A stretch of DNA of 64,000 nucleotides from Dendrophyllia cribrosa (GCA_024195265.1 JAJLRJ010000009.1:31809274-31873273); one strand, 5' to 3'; positions 53,001 through 55,366 are shown, counted from the stretch's first letter. The notes: generated from the sequence alone by a model not told the origin. Numbers and translations: made by a program.

Positions 53001-55366
53001 TTTAAATTAAAACTCTCAAACTCAGCGCGCACAAGTAACTTTACATGTTTTGTTTTGAACGATTTGCACACTTTTTCAGTTGTATTTGCAGCCAAAAAAT
53101 TATCCATTTTTTTTACATTTTTTCTTCATACATAATTTTGGTGCATATTTAAACAGCTCTTAAATTCTTACTGAAAGGAGTAGTTAAAGACTGTTGATCA
53201 CTTTCTGTTGTTGACCTATAGTTACCTGTCTTCCATAACATTACACATAGTGTAGACTCCACTATGTCCGAGATGGGTCCCAAGCAAATTTCGCATTATC
53301 TAAAATGGAACAGATGAACAATAGTTACAACCAATGAATCTCAGTTTGTCAAAAACTAAACAGGATTGATCTTTGAACTAAAAGACAATTAGATGCAACC
53401 AAACTGTTAATCTTGCAAAATGTGGGGCAGTACGCAGCTCTTACAAGGTCTTCTCTGATTTGCTGAGAAAACAATAGAACAAACAACACAACAATGAACC
53501 CTAGCCCTGAAAACAATAGAGCTGCATGATACCTAGGTCCAATGAAATTAGAGGTTGTTAAAACCTGTGTGGTATTTGCAAAATATTCAACTTTCTTTTG
53601 AATGATCACTTTCTTTACTTGACTGCCATGTTCCTGAGCAAGACACTCGATCAAGACATACATGTAAAAGGAAATCGGTCATCGTCGTACCTTTTAGGGG
53701 TTAAAGTTGGTCGTTTGGTTCCATTAAAGGCCCGTTTACACATGCGATTTTTTGTGCAATTTTTGTCGCACTTTTCGGTGCAATTTTTGTCGCACGCAAG
53801 TTGCATCTTCAAATCGCGTGAGTAAACCAGCGGCGATTTCAGTGCGATTTGGGAGCGTATTGTCGCGCGATGTCGCAGAGGTTTCGAACATGTTCGAAAC
53901 CTGATGCAACTTGGTGCGATTTTTGGGAAATCGCAGCAAATCACAGCAAATGTCACGACCCGAAAGCACAGGAAATCGCCGCTGGTTTACACTTTCGACA
54001 AAAGTTGCATTGGAGAACGCGACAAAAATCGCATCAAAAATCGCATGTGTAAACGGGCCTCAAGGGCGTTTGAATGGAAAATTCCCACTGTCAGAGTTGT
54101 TCTGATGCCTTTGTAGGTATTATAGCAGTTTTCAATTGAGTGTCGTAAAACCAAAACCAACGTAATTACTCTGACCAATCACGGCAGTCGTAAACAGTCC
54201 AATGTATAAATGGGTTCTTTTGTTCAATAAAATGTACAAAAAAAAAAAAAAAAAAAAAAAAGCCCAATGAACCAATCAGAGCTCGAAGCAATTACATGTC
54301 GGCGGTGCCAAGCGCGGGAAAACGCGTGCGAGCAAGTCACGATTGGTTTTGGTTTTACTTCTGATTGGTCGAGAAAGTGGCGCGAGATTTTTTTAGCCAA
54401 TCACAAAGCGTAGCAATGCAAAACCAATTGAAAGCAATTGTGTAATTACTTTCGACACTCAATTGAAAACTGCTCTATAAGCCAGATTAAAATGCTGATA
54501 GGAACAACTTTCAAAAAGAATTGGTTACCTCTTAGCCGTGAAAGTTAATGTGAGCTAAACCCACAAAATGGGTTTCTGCTACCTTTTCAGGGGCTCCTTT
54601 CAAAATTTCTGGTGATCATCTCTGACAATTTTAATAAACTGCTGTGTGTATTTAACCCTTTCACTCCCAGAGCCAATTATGGAGACATGTAGTATAGTTC
54701 TAACTTTTGAGTTTGTGGATAAAATCCTATGGTGTGACCATTCAAATGAAACCTCTTCAGCAGTATTTTTGCATGGTACCATTTGTTCTAACTTTTGAGT
54801 CTGTTGATGAAATCCTAAGGTGTGACCATTCAAATGAAACCTCTTCAGCAGTATTTTTGCATGGTACCATTTGTTCTAACTTTTGAGTCTGTTGATGAAA
54901 TCCTAAGGTGTGACCATTCAAATGAAACCTCTTCAGCAGTATTTTTGCATGGTACCATTTGTTCTAACTTTTGAGTCTGTTGATGAAATCCTATGGTGTG
55001 ACCATTCAAATGAAACCTCTTCAGCAGTACTTTTGCATGGTACCATTTGTTCTAACTTTTGAGTCTGTTGACGAAATTCTATGTTGTGACCATTCACATG
55101 AAACCTCTTCGGCATTACGTTTGCATAGTACATTTGTTTTCCAGTATTTTACAAAATGAAATTTGGGATTTTTCTTTAATTTTGATGTTTGGCACTCTTG
55201 GGATTAAAAGGGTTAACATTAAAACTTAAAAGGTTTGTACCTTCCAGCTGTGCTGACAAAACCTTTGAATGTTGACAGCTCGACAGGCAGTAGCAATGAA
55301 CTCAAATAAGGCATTGGATGGCAGACAGCTGTATCGGACCACAGCATCCAACAAACACAAACACAA
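13264..55366 (-). CDS. TSC2: TSC2 (tuberin), Rheb GTPase-activating protein; 34 exons seen, 5' end missing
   Basis: Tuberin pairs with hamartin (TSC1) at lysosomal membranes and stimulates GTP hydrolysis by Rheb, switching mTORC1 down. I identified 34 GT-AG exons by similarity to human tuberin. All junction phases agree and the total is 5061 nt, or 1686 residues plus stop, against about 1800 residues in the human protein. Order: helical tuberin N-terminal region (from [12 protein letters not shown]), central tuberin domain through MMARYTF and [16 protein letters not shown], a variable serine/proline-rich linker holding KKSSSSPEL, then the Rap/Ran-GAP domain ([11 protein letters not shown] to QLVVHIN). 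The catalytic asparagine thumb is kept in HIGNDFV. The first roughly 200 residues were not found below 64000. Introns are loaded with MITEs, SINEs and a 4-kb palindrome, yet no exon is broken. The last exon is followed by two partial copies of itself, and the first visible exon lies at the edge of a 92-bp array. Confidence 0.95.
14002..14172 (-). CDS. TSC2: TSC2 exon 33, end of GAP domain
   Basis: 57 codons, phase 0 to 0, GTCACCAG|GGTCAG to ATTAAC|GTGAGT. Encodes [16 protein letters not shown] and [15 protein letters not shown], the close of the Rap-GAP fold. Confidence 0.95.
14205..14760. repeat. Dispersed foldback repeat (copies at 29380 and 38703), interrupted by a MITE
   Basis: AGCTATATCAAACACTCG and GATATCCTGATGAAACACTC face each other around CTCGGCTGCGCCTCGTTT. 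The two other copies run in the opposite orientation. This copy is split by the MITE at 14262-14487. Confidence 0.75.
14262..14487. mobile_element. Foldback MITE with 9-bp target duplication
   Basis: The ends CGGCAGGGGTAATTTGCC are exact inverse repeats, with arms of about 105 bp. GAAATCATA flanks both sides (14253-14261 and 14488-14496). A 9-bp duplication is typical of Mutator-like elements. Confidence 0.88.
15164..15233 (+). tRNA. tRNA-like sequence, probably a pseudogene or SINE head
   Basis: The ends GAGTTCT and GGAACTC pair as a 7-bp acceptor stem with one G-T pair. TAGCTCAGTTGTTAG fits an A box and AGTTCAAATCC a B box, and a T6 run follows at about 15238. The total is only 70 nt and the anticodon loop around CTAGAAGG cannot be folded with seven bases and a 5-bp stem, so I would not assign an amino acid. 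Confidence 0.5.
15390..15529 (-). CDS. TSC2: TSC2 exon 32, GAP catalytic segment
   Basis: Acceptor CTTTTTTCAG|TTAT, donor ATTAAG|GTTAGA. Encodes [16 protein letters not shown] and [13 protein letters not shown]. The N of GNDFV is the catalytic asparagine of Rap/Rheb GAPs. Confidence 0.96.
15530..16164. other. TSC2 intron, nothing else seen
   Basis: No recognisable element. A plus-strand ORF at 15891-16139 runs into the next exon's antisense and has no support. Confidence 0.4.
16165..16438 (-). CDS. TSC2: TSC2 exon 31, GAP domain
   Basis: Acceptor CCCATGCAG|GTCATT, donor GTCAAG|GTAAGC. Encodes [28 protein letters not shown] and [16 protein letters not shown], highly conserved in tuberin. Confidence 0.97.
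16532..16815. repeat. Intronic tandem repeat, about 105-110 bp
   Basis: Just under three copies, each starting GAGATCGG and containing TCAGCATGTAAAGG, CCAACTG.(C/G)CTTTACAAT and TCTCACC.CACCC. It sits about 95 bp upstream of TSC2 exon 31's acceptor. Confidence 0.85.
17395..17669 (-). CDS. TSC2: TSC2 exon 30, start of GAP domain
   Basis: Acceptor TACTCTCCAG|TAAC, donor GCGAG|GTAAGC. Variable linker, then [16 protein letters not shown] and KPQPLPDSE at the entry to the Rap-GAP domain. Confidence 0.95.
17670..18402. other. TSC2 intron, nothing definite
   Basis: Contains CGCGCGCTGATTGGCTCA near 17737, similar in style to repeat ends near 24520 and 32065, but I cannot define an element. Confidence 0.35.
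18403..18637 (-). CDS. TSC2: TSC2 exon 29, linker
   Basis: Acceptor CTATTCCCAG|ACTCC, donor CTAAAG|GTAATC. Encodes [27 protein letters not shown] and [11 protein letters not shown]; the SSSSPEL motif is shared with human tuberin. Confidence 0.93.
18638..19221. other. TSC2 intron, nothing else seen
   Basis: Unique-looking AT-rich sequence up to the (AT)n run that borders the MITE at 19222. Confidence 0.4.
19222..19472. mobile_element. MITE, TACAGCTATTTCAATT family, copy 1
   Basis: TACAGCTATTTCAATTAACG and its mirror CGTTAATTGAAATAGCTGTA are the termini, followed inward by TTGTCGG and CAAAGCTC. A family member stands at 62530-62832. The right end is only 15 bp from the donor of TSC2 exon 28. 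Confidence 0.85.
19488..19774 (-). CDS. TSC2: TSC2 exon 28, linker
   Basis: Acceptor CTATTTATTTCAG|AAG, donor TCCAAG|GTACAC. Encodes [16 protein letters not shown] and [16 protein letters not shown]. Poorly conserved linker, placed by phase and splice sites. Confidence 0.88.
19967..20027 (-). CDS. TSC2: TSC2 exon 27, linker
   Basis: Small 61-nt exon, CTGTGCAG|CTTGCA to CACACAG|GTAAGA, encoding [16 protein letters not shown]. Supported by phase on both sides. Confidence 0.82.
20101..20291. mobile_element. Tigger-like MITE with TA target
   Basis: TACAGTGAAACCTGTATTAA and TTAATACAGGTTACACTGTA are terminal inverted repeats. AAGCGGAC motifs are repeated inside. The TA at both ends and the CAGT termini fit pogo/Tigger-type elements of the Tc1-mariner group. 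Confidence 0.82.
20787..21001. repeat. Dispersed AACCCTTT/TTTGAGTCTGT repeat, copy 1
   Basis: TTAACCCATTCACACCCAAG opens a copy with CAAATTTCATTTTGTAAAAT, TTTCATTTGAATGGTCACAC and CTCAAAAGTTAGAAC. Relatives lie at 46052, 54654 and in fragments at 29830, 41800, 44810 and 49440. Confidence 0.75.
21231..21430. mobile_element. MITE, CTTTAGAT..GAGTACGAG family
   Basis: CTTTAGATCGGACTACGAGT and its near-mirror ACTCGTACTCAAATCTAAAG are the ends; the inner part has no coding. Confidence 0.75.
21989..22032 (-). CDS. TSC2: TSC2 exon 26, 44-nt microexon in the linker
   Basis: TGATCTTTAG|ATCTTCC to GAAAAA|GTAAGA, encoding [14 protein letters not shown]. It was needed to restore phase between exons 25 and 27 and fits exactly, but it has no conserved counterpart to confirm it. 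Confidence 0.7.
22263..23800 (+). mobile_element. 5'-truncated LINE (L1/Tx1-like ORF2 C-terminus plus 3' UTR) with 14-bp target duplication
   Basis: The copy is intronic to TSC2 and opposite in strand. An open frame of about 425 codons (22263-23540) begins YQFIWKG, a motif just after the reverse transcriptase thumb in L1-type LINEs, followed by [16 protein letters not shown]. Near the end is the retrotransposon zinc knuckle [18 protein letters not shown]; the usual histidine is tyrosine here. The endonuclease and catalytic RT motifs are lost by truncation. The 3' UTR (23541-23800) ends in an A-rich tail. ATACAGTCAAAACT flanks both ends (22249-22262 and 23801-23814), which proves the truncation point. 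The frame reads 20 codons into the left flank from an ATG at 22203 by chance. An uninterrupted frame suggests a fairly recent insertion. Confidence 0.92.
23815..24187. mobile_element. MITE, GGGAACTTAAGCAAC family, copy 2, 3-bp target duplication
   Basis: AGGGAACTTAAGCAACCACG and GTTGCTTAAGCTCCCT end the element, with ACT on both sides (23812-23814 and 24188-24190). It abuts the LINE's target duplication exactly. A 3-bp duplication fits Harbinger-like or CACTA-like elements. Confidence 0.85.
24319..24376 (-). CDS. TSC2: TSC2 exon 25, linker
   Basis: CTATTTCAG|ATGAGA to AATGAAG|GTAAAA, encoding [16 protein letters not shown]; phases fit exons 24 and 26. Confidence 0.8.
24486..24988. mobile_element. 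Foldback element, CAGTGGATAG ends
   Basis: ACAAACCAGTGGATAG and CTATCCACTGGTTTGT mark the ends. Inside, ACCACGATTTACGTCATCAC and GTGATGACGTAAATCGTGGT form a second long hairpin centred near 24640. Confidence 0.82.
24991..25280 (+). mobile_element. tRNA-derived SINE family B, copy 1, with long poly-G insert
   Basis: GCGCGGTGGTCTAGTGGTCA resembles a tRNA A box; the B box is decayed. Shared body: GTTGTTT.CTTAGACA, CCCATCC.GG, GCTTCATGCTACAGAAACC. A run of about 50 G interrupts it at 25142-25197. Other copies: 25760 (reverse) and 40209. Confidence 0.72.
25553..25735. mobile_element. MITE, TAAAGGCCYACCTTCACCC ends
   Basis: TTAAAGGCCTACCTTCACCC is mirrored as GGGTGAAGGTGGGCCTTTAA. It lies next to the reversed SINE-B copy. 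Confidence 0.85.
25760..25895 (-). mobile_element. tRNA-derived SINE family B, copy 2
   Basis: Reads on the minus strand from AGCGCGGTGGTGTAGTGG through TCGTGTTGTTTCC to GCTTCATGCTACGGAAACCG. It is inverted relative to copy 1, 480 bp away. Confidence 0.7.
25939..26153 (-). CDS. TSC2: TSC2 exon 24, linker
   Basis: ACAATCAG|CTCGGG to TTTACA|GTGAGT. Encodes [32 protein letters not shown] and [12 protein letters not shown]. Serine/proline-rich; placed by open frame, splice sites and phase. Confidence 0.86.
26154..26744. other. TSC2 intron, nothing else seen
   Basis: No repeat structure or exon recognised. Confidence 0.4.
26745..26989. mobile_element. MITE, GGCTGGTTCCCACTAGCGACG family, copy 1
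   Basis: GGGCTGGTTCCCACTAGCGA and TCGCTAGTGGGAACC end it; inside are repeated CGGAATCGGAA motifs in both orientations and a second TCTAGTGGAAAT pair. Second copy at 50354-50661. Confidence 0.85.
27013..27144 (-). CDS. TSC2: TSC2 exon 23, linker
   Basis: TTTCTTTAG|TTTTATC to GACGCAG|GTTTGT. Encodes [16 protein letters not shown] and [16 protein letters not shown]; both phases match its neighbours. Confidence 0.88.
27399..27467. repeat. Short perfect-type hairpin
   Basis: CAAATGAAAAGCTGATCGTA and its near-mirror TACAATCAGCCTTTCATTT pair around GTTTTATTCTTAAAC. Confidence 0.6.
27560..27865. repeat. Dispersed repeat, uninterrupted copy of 5262-5570
   Basis: Reverse orientation relative to the copy at 5262. 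It shows CAGCAATAAGCGGCGAACAC uncut, which is the empty site for the LINE tail at 4990. Confidence 0.68.
28133..28773 (-). CDS. TSC2: TSC2 exon 22, tuberin domain
   Basis: TTTTTGTTCAG|GACC to GGAGAAT|GTGAGT, 641 nt, the largest exon. Begins [31 protein letters not shown]; ends with [18 protein letters not shown], one of the most conserved tuberin signatures. Confidence 0.97.
29035..29285 (-). CDS. TSC2: TSC2 exon 21, tuberin domain
   Basis: CTTTTGTAG|GGTCTT to AACAG|GTAAGC. Encodes [16 protein letters not shown] and [16 protein letters not shown], matching human DMMARYVF. Confidence 0.95.
29380..29680. repeat. Dispersed foldback repeat, copy 2
   Basis: AGTAATATATCAAACACGAG to GGTAGTGATTTCCTTTGTGT, same family and orientation as 38703-38998, inverse of 14205-14760. 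Confidence 0.75.
29681..30211. other. TSC2 intron with fragments of the TTTGAGTCTGT repeat
   Basis: GTGACC.TTTAAATGAAAGCT occurs twice (near 29850 and 29940), as in 44810-45090. Otherwise featureless. Confidence 0.5.
30212..30314 (-). CDS. TSC2: TSC2 exon 20
   Basis: TCTTCACACAG|GTACTC to AGCAAG|GTGAGA. Encodes [18 protein letters not shown] and [11 protein letters not shown], matching human YIVCLAHHVIAMWF and FITKGL. Confidence 0.95.
30919..31012 (-). CDS. TSC2: TSC2 exon 19
   Basis: TTTTTAACAG|GCCTCG to CATTTAA|GTAAGT. Encodes [16 protein letters not shown] and [13 protein letters not shown]. Confidence 0.96.
31297..31379 (-). CDS. TSC2: TSC2 exon 18
   Basis: CTTTTTCCAG|TCTTCT to CTCTCAG|GTGAAG. 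Encodes [16 protein letters not shown] and [11 protein letters not shown]. Confidence 0.96.
31538..31644 (-). CDS. TSC2: TSC2 exon 17
   Basis: TTGTTATAG|TTTGAG to GAAAAG|GTGAGT. Encodes [16 protein letters not shown] and [13 protein letters not shown]. The left edge may be off by one base. Confidence 0.92.
32019..32208. mobile_element. MITE next to the large palindrome
   Basis: TGTATACTAAAACAG at the left mirrors TGTTTTAGTACATTATA at the right. The internal GTGGATAG and GCGCTTTGATTGGCTA resemble the element at 24486. It directly abuts the palindrome. Confidence 0.55.
32209..36223. repeat. 4-kb inverted repeat with 1.5-kb near-identical arms, inside a TSC2 intron
   Basis: The left arm runs 32209-34550 (about 1495 bp once the nested element and one target copy are removed). 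The right arm is 34727-36223 (1497 bp), around a 176-bp loop. Outer ends read CGGTGTCCTACAATGCC and its mirror. Both arms carry the same 89-codon ORF (32882-33151 minus, 35281-35550 plus) with identical translations containing hydrophobic stretches such as [15 protein letters not shown] do not recognise it. Poly-G tracts lie in the left arm (about 33431) and the loop (about 34580). No target duplication was seen at the outer ends, so it may be a long-terminal-inverted-repeat transposon or a segmental inversion duplication. Confidence 0.92.
33570..34408. mobile_element. hAT-like non-autonomous element nested in the left arm of the palindrome
   Basis: Terminal inverted repeats TAGGCTTAGACACAAGTT are exact. 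ACTATACA is duplicated on both sides (33562-33569 and 34409-34416); 8 bp is the hAT signature. The right arm of the palindrome shows the intact site GCACTATACATACCG. Minus-strand ORFs inside include one at 33970-34191 beginning [20 protein letters not shown], which I do not recognise; no transposase motif is visible. Confidence 0.92.
36515..36582. repeat. 12-bp tandem repeat made of donor-like sites
   Basis: About 5.5 units of GTGTACCTAGT. On the minus strand each unit reads CTAG|GTACAC or CTAG|GTAAAC, and the array begins about 30 bp downstream of the real donor of TSC2 exon 16. Confidence 0.88.
36611..36661 (-). CDS. TSC2: TSC2 exon 16
   Basis: ATTTCGTAG|GTCTTA to CGACAG|GTCAGT, 17 codons: [17 protein letters not shown], matching human VLTALISYHNYLDKTKQ. 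Confidence 0.95.
36728..36990. mobile_element. CCAAT-rich MITE, copy 1
   Basis: ATAGAGCGGTTTTCTATAAA start, GAAATTACTTTCGACACTCA end. It shares AAAACCAAAACCAAAGTAAT and TTAGCCAATCACAAAGCGTA with copies at 44328, 48065 and 54121. Each copy has several CCAAT/ATTGG motifs, the NF-Y consensus. Confidence 0.8.
36987..37194. mobile_element. MITE, CAATAGACCTCTTTAG ends
   Basis: CAATAGACCTTTTTAGTTTC is mirrored near 37175-37194; CCAATGTAG.TCATGTGATGTT is mirrored inside. A TCACGTGCATATGCATGCAT core lies between. Confidence 0.8.
37371..37454 (-). CDS. TSC2: TSC2 exon 15
   Basis: TTCTGTGCAG|GTTTCA to TTTCCA|GTGAGT. Encodes [16 protein letters not shown] and AGLQALIFP. Confidence 0.94.
37455..38226. 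other. TSC2 intron, nothing definite
   Basis: AT-rich. Around 37905-37960 there is a run of GTATTGTA-like repeats. No exon. Confidence 0.4.
38227..38624. mobile_element. MITE, CCTTAAAGGGGC ends
   Basis: CCTTAAAGGGGCATTGTGAC and its partner TAGCCCCCTTTAAG close a 398-bp element without coding potential. Confidence 0.6.
38703..38998. repeat. Dispersed foldback repeat, copy 3
   Basis: GAAGTAATATATCAAACATG to CTCGTCATGAATTATTAATG, same layout as 29380-29680. It ends about 12 bp before TSC2 exon 14. Confidence 0.78.
39010..39132 (-). CDS. TSC2: TSC2 exon 14
   Basis: TCACCTCGTAG|GAGTGG to CACATG|GTAAGG. Encodes [16 protein letters not shown] and [11 protein letters not shown], matching human DWKVLKLVLGRLPE. 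Confidence 0.96.
39228..39415 (+). mobile_element. tRNA-derived SINE family A, copy 1
   Basis: A box ATGGCGCAGTGGTGAGAGC, B box GGGTTCATTTCCC, then the shared body GTCATATGTGGGTTGAGTTT and TTTTTCTCCGGGTATTCC. Copy 2 at 49952. Pol III-type head, no coding. Confidence 0.85.
39497..40208 (-). mobile_element. Inverted-repeat element with a conserved peptide ORF, copy 1
   Basis: Ends TTAAAGTGCATATGAAGTAA and its mirror. On the minus strand at 39987-39799 an ORF begins [20 protein letters not shown] and continues [18 protein letters not shown]. The copy at 45233-45804 keeps the same start. No transposase motif is seen. The peptide may be a captured host first exon or the remains of the element's own protein. 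Confidence 0.8.
40209..40405 (+). mobile_element. tRNA-derived SINE family B, copy 3
   Basis: B-box-like GTGGTTCAAGGCCTC, then GTTGTTTCCTTCGACA, CATCCCATCCAGGATAG and GTTTCATGCTACAGAAACC. The head is decayed. It begins where the inverted-repeat element ends. Confidence 0.68.
40622..40706 (-). CDS. TSC2: TSC2 exon 13
   Basis: TTTATTTTAG|TGATTC to CAATAT|GTAAGT. Encodes [17 protein letters not shown] and [11 protein letters not shown]. Confidence 0.94.
40743..41205. mobile_element. Foldback MITE, TTAAAGTGCACCTAAACCC ends
   Basis: Arms of about 180 bp include TTTGACGTCATCTAATTAGC and CTCACTAACGCGACGTTAAA; the 90-bp loop is AT-rich. It starts 37 bp beyond TSC2 exon 13. Confidence 0.9.
41382..41491 (-). 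CDS. TSC2: TSC2 exon 12
   Basis: TCATTTTGCAG|GCTTTT to TTGCGG|GTACAG. Encodes [16 protein letters not shown] and [10 protein letters not shown], matching human RFSPYCVC. Confidence 0.94.
41492..42520. other. TSC2 intron with a decayed repeat fragment
   Basis: Around 41795-41990 there is a weak copy of the TTTGAATGGT/CACAAGTTAGAA dispersed repeat. The remainder holds nothing I can name. Confidence 0.4.
42521..42643 (-). CDS. TSC2: TSC2 exon 11
   Basis: TTGTCAACAG|CTCAAG to AACTTG|GTATGA. Encodes [30 protein letters not shown]. Confidence 0.96.
42746..42921. mobile_element. MITE, CAGTGGCGGATCCAGGGG ends
   Basis: CAGTGGCGGATCCAGGGGG and GATCTAGATCCGCCACTG-type mirror ends; poly-G/C core. This terminal sequence is widespread among animal hAT-derived MITEs. 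Confidence 0.82.
43102..43170 (-). CDS. TSC2: TSC2 exon 10
   Basis: CATGTGTAG|TTGCTG to TTTAAG|GTAGGA, 23 codons: [18 protein letters not shown], matching human SLEDVKTAVLGLL. Confidence 0.93.
43652..43711 (-). CDS. TSC2: TSC2 exon 9
   Basis: TTATTTTAG|GTGATC to CAACAG|GTGATG, 20 codons: [20 protein letters not shown]. Confidence 0.9.
43763..43905. mobile_element. Fragment of GGCCCGGACACA MITE family
   Basis: AGGGCCCGGACACACGGTGC start with internal TTGCGCGCAACGTTGCAAAA; the right end is lost. A complete relative is at 61808-61955. Confidence 0.65.
43906..44327. other. TSC2 intron, nothing seen
   Basis: A short direct repeat (GCGATATTGGAAAAGCGATATTAGAACA) near 43915-43955 is the only structure. 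Confidence 0.4.
44328..44556. mobile_element. CCAAT-rich MITE, copy 2
   Basis: ATATAGCGGTTTTCAACAAA to TCAATTGAAAACCGCTCTA. It ends 24 bp from the donor of TSC2 exon 8. Confidence 0.82.
44580..44735 (-). CDS. TSC2: TSC2 exon 8
   Basis: CCTTTTTAG|GAGGAG to GAAAGA|GTAAGT. Encodes [31 protein letters not shown] and DFFDIIER. Confidence 0.97.
44810..45090. repeat. TTTGAGTCTGTGGAT repeat fragments in tandem
   Basis: Three imperfect copies of a unit with TTTTGAGTCTGTGGATAAGA, GTGTGACCATTCAAATGAAA and GCAGTACTTTCCT. Same family as 54654. Confidence 0.72.
45233..45804 (+). mobile_element. Inverted-repeat element with a conserved peptide ORF, copy 2
   Basis: TTTAAAGTGCATATGAAGTA and its mirror end it, in inverted orientation relative to 39497-40208. 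The ORF starting at 45454 reads [20 protein letters not shown], then [18 protein letters not shown], nearly identical to copy 1 although the rest of the element has diverged and lost about 140 bp. Confidence 0.8.
46052..46272. repeat. AACCCTTT dispersed repeat, copy 2
   Basis: TTAACCCTTTCACAAGCTTC to GGCACTCTTGG.AATAAAGGGTT, mirrored at its ends (AACCCTTT/AAAGGGTT). It contains one 88-bp unit of the array at 54654. Confidence 0.75.
46296..46377 (-). CDS. TSC2: TSC2 exon 7
   Basis: TTTCTTGCAG|ATATGA to TATGAG|GTAAGA. Encodes [18 protein letters not shown]. Confidence 0.95.
46480..46881. mobile_element. MITE, GTGCGGTTACAC ends
   Basis: GGTGCGGTTACACACACC and GTGTAACCGTG close a 400-bp element; CCACGGTAAA and TTTACC.CGG motifs repeat in both orientations. 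Confidence 0.6.
47056..47430 (-). mobile_element. LINE 3' end with (TAAA)n tail, frameshifted
   Basis: The minus-strand ORF 47372-47151 contains [18 protein letters not shown] and [17 protein letters not shown], then LNQFKRLM, the typical C-terminal tail of CR1/Rex-type LINE reverse transcriptases. Upstream, in another frame, lies [12 protein letters not shown], so at least one frameshift separates them. The (TTTA)n at 47056-47092 is its microsatellite tail. Confidence 0.82.
47442..47536. repeat. Strong hairpin
   Basis: AATATCACGCGTGTTTTCAG is mirrored exactly; arms about 45 bp around GTCGCGAAGTGAC. A short foldback MITE is likely. Confidence 0.8.
47699..47802 (-). CDS. TSC2: TSC2 exon 6
   Basis: GTTTGCAG|GAGCGG to TACTTTAG|GTACAG. 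Encodes [16 protein letters not shown] and [15 protein letters not shown]. Confidence 0.96.
47912..48046. mobile_element. Foldback MITE
   Basis: CTGTCCAAACGATGTCTGTG and CACAGACATCGTTTGGACA are its ends. Confidence 0.78.
48065..48314. mobile_element. CCAAT-rich MITE, copy 3 (reverse)
   Basis: GTTGAGTGTCGAAAGTAATT start and GTGATTGGTCAGAGTGATTA near the right end; inverse orientation relative to copies 1, 2 and 4. Confidence 0.8.
48315..48592. mobile_element. MITE, TAGGCTCGATTTCCAGCCG ends
   Basis: AAGGCTCGATTTTCAGCCGT and ACGGCTGGAAATCGAGCCTA; GCTGGATCACT.GT and its mirror lie inside. No coding. Confidence 0.78.
48901..48960. repeat. Polypyrimidine (CTTTT)n tract
   Basis: Sixty bases of almost pure C/T. 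On the minus strand it is a purine run inside a TSC2 intron. Confidence 0.9.
49124..49267 (-). CDS. TSC2: TSC2 exon 5
   Basis: TTCCTCTACAG|CAATAT to CGACCG|GTACGT. Encodes [16 protein letters not shown] and [16 protein letters not shown]. Confidence 0.96.
49440..49790. repeat. TTTGAGTC repeat with an inserted segment
   Basis: GTACAAGGTGGTTCTAACTT appears near 49452 and GTACAAGATGGTTCTAACTT near 49706. The part between (49525-49665) is bounded by GAGTGTTTTCACTCACGTGG and its near-mirror CATGTGAAAACACTC, which looks like a small MITE. Confidence 0.55.
49952..50160 (+). mobile_element. tRNA-derived SINE family A, copy 2, A-box segment triplicated
   Basis: GGGGTGGTGCA is repeated three times at the head, then TGAGAGCACTCGCC, B box GGGTTCGATTCCC, and the body GTCATATGTGGGTCAAGTTT and GTTTTTCTCCGGGTACTCC. 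Confidence 0.85.
50311..50352. repeat. 42-bp perfect palindrome
   Basis: TAAGTCATCTTCAGGGT and its exact mirror around AGATATCC. Confidence 0.85.
50354..50661. mobile_element. MITE, GGCTGGTTCCCACTAGCG family, copy 2
   Basis: AGGGCTGGTTTCCACTAGCG and CTAGTGGGAACCAGCC end it. Repeated GGAAGCGGAAT motifs; sister of 26745-26989. Confidence 0.85.
50787..50930 (-). CDS. TSC2: TSC2 exon 4
   Basis: CTCTTGCCAG|GCTCTT to ATTGAG|GTAACT. Encodes [16 protein letters not shown], as in human RLIKKYRKELQVVAWD. Confidence 0.97.
51255..51640 (+). pseudogene. Degraded LINE reverse transcriptase C-terminal fragment
   Basis: [19 protein letters not shown] and NEDLWKRSN match the post-RT region of a common invertebrate LINE type (pattern LQ.F...CLR.IL.IRW....NE.LW). 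Further on, in a shifted frame, W.WI.HTLR-like residues appear. Several frameshifts; not functional. Confidence 0.65.
52170..52296 (-). CDS. TSC2: TSC2 exon 3
   Basis: TTACCAATGCAG|TGAC to TTAGAA|GTGAGT. Encodes [17 protein letters not shown], as in human LLRGAVFFVGMALWG. Confidence 0.97.
52347..52523. mobile_element. Foldback MITE, GGGAAAATCCCAGA ends
   Basis: GGGAAAATCCCAGATGATCA and its loose mirror; CCCAGATTTTGCCGAT is mirrored inside. Confidence 0.7.
52524..53225. other. TSC2 intron, nothing definite
   Basis: TGAAAGGAGTAGTT occurs twice (about 52918 and 53172). No exon or element recognised. Confidence 0.4.
53226..53299 (-). CDS. TSC2: TSC2 exon 2
   Basis: CCATTTTAG|ATAATG to GAAGACAG|GTAACT. 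Encodes [16 protein letters not shown] and TMCNVMED, almost identical to human [16 protein letters not shown]. Confidence 0.98.
53727..54061. mobile_element. MITE, AGGCCCGTTTACACATGCG ends
   Basis: AAAGGCCCGTTTACACATGC and its mirror; inside, AACCAGCGGCGATTTC is mirrored. Many ATTTTTGTCGCA motifs. Confidence 0.87.
54121..54480. mobile_element. CCAAT-rich MITE, copy 4, with poly-A interruption
   Basis: TATAGCAGTTTTCAATTGAG and CTCAATTGAAAACTGCTCTA are exact ends. A run of about 24 A at 54237-54260 and flanking AATAAAATGTAC interrupt it, perhaps a small retroposed tail. Confidence 0.85.
54654..55216. repeat. AACCCTTT element expanded by an 88-bp tandem array
   Basis: The ends TTAACCCTTTCACTCCCAGA and TTGGGATTAAAAGGGTTAA match 46052-46272. 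The middle 88-bp unit (TTCTAACTTTTGAGTCTGTT, GTGTGACCATTCAAATGAAA, TTTTGCATGGTACCATTTG) occurs about 4.5 times, starting near 54786, 54874, 54962 and 55050. Confidence 0.92.
55241..55366 (-). CDS. TSC2: TSC2 exon 1 of 34 seen (most 5' visible)
   Basis: TTTCTTTCAG|TTGTGT to TGGAAG|GTACAA, 42 codons: [30 protein letters not shown], matching human VLDAVVCYNCLP and EPCWK. The frame stays open without a stop as far as the fourth upstream acceptor at 55646, so a 405-nt version of this exon is also in frame. Confidence 0.95.

Noticed and set aside
53736..54178. Cluster of lysine/histidine-rich ORFs on both strands
   Set aside because: They are translations of TCGCAC-type repeats in the MITE at 53727-54061.
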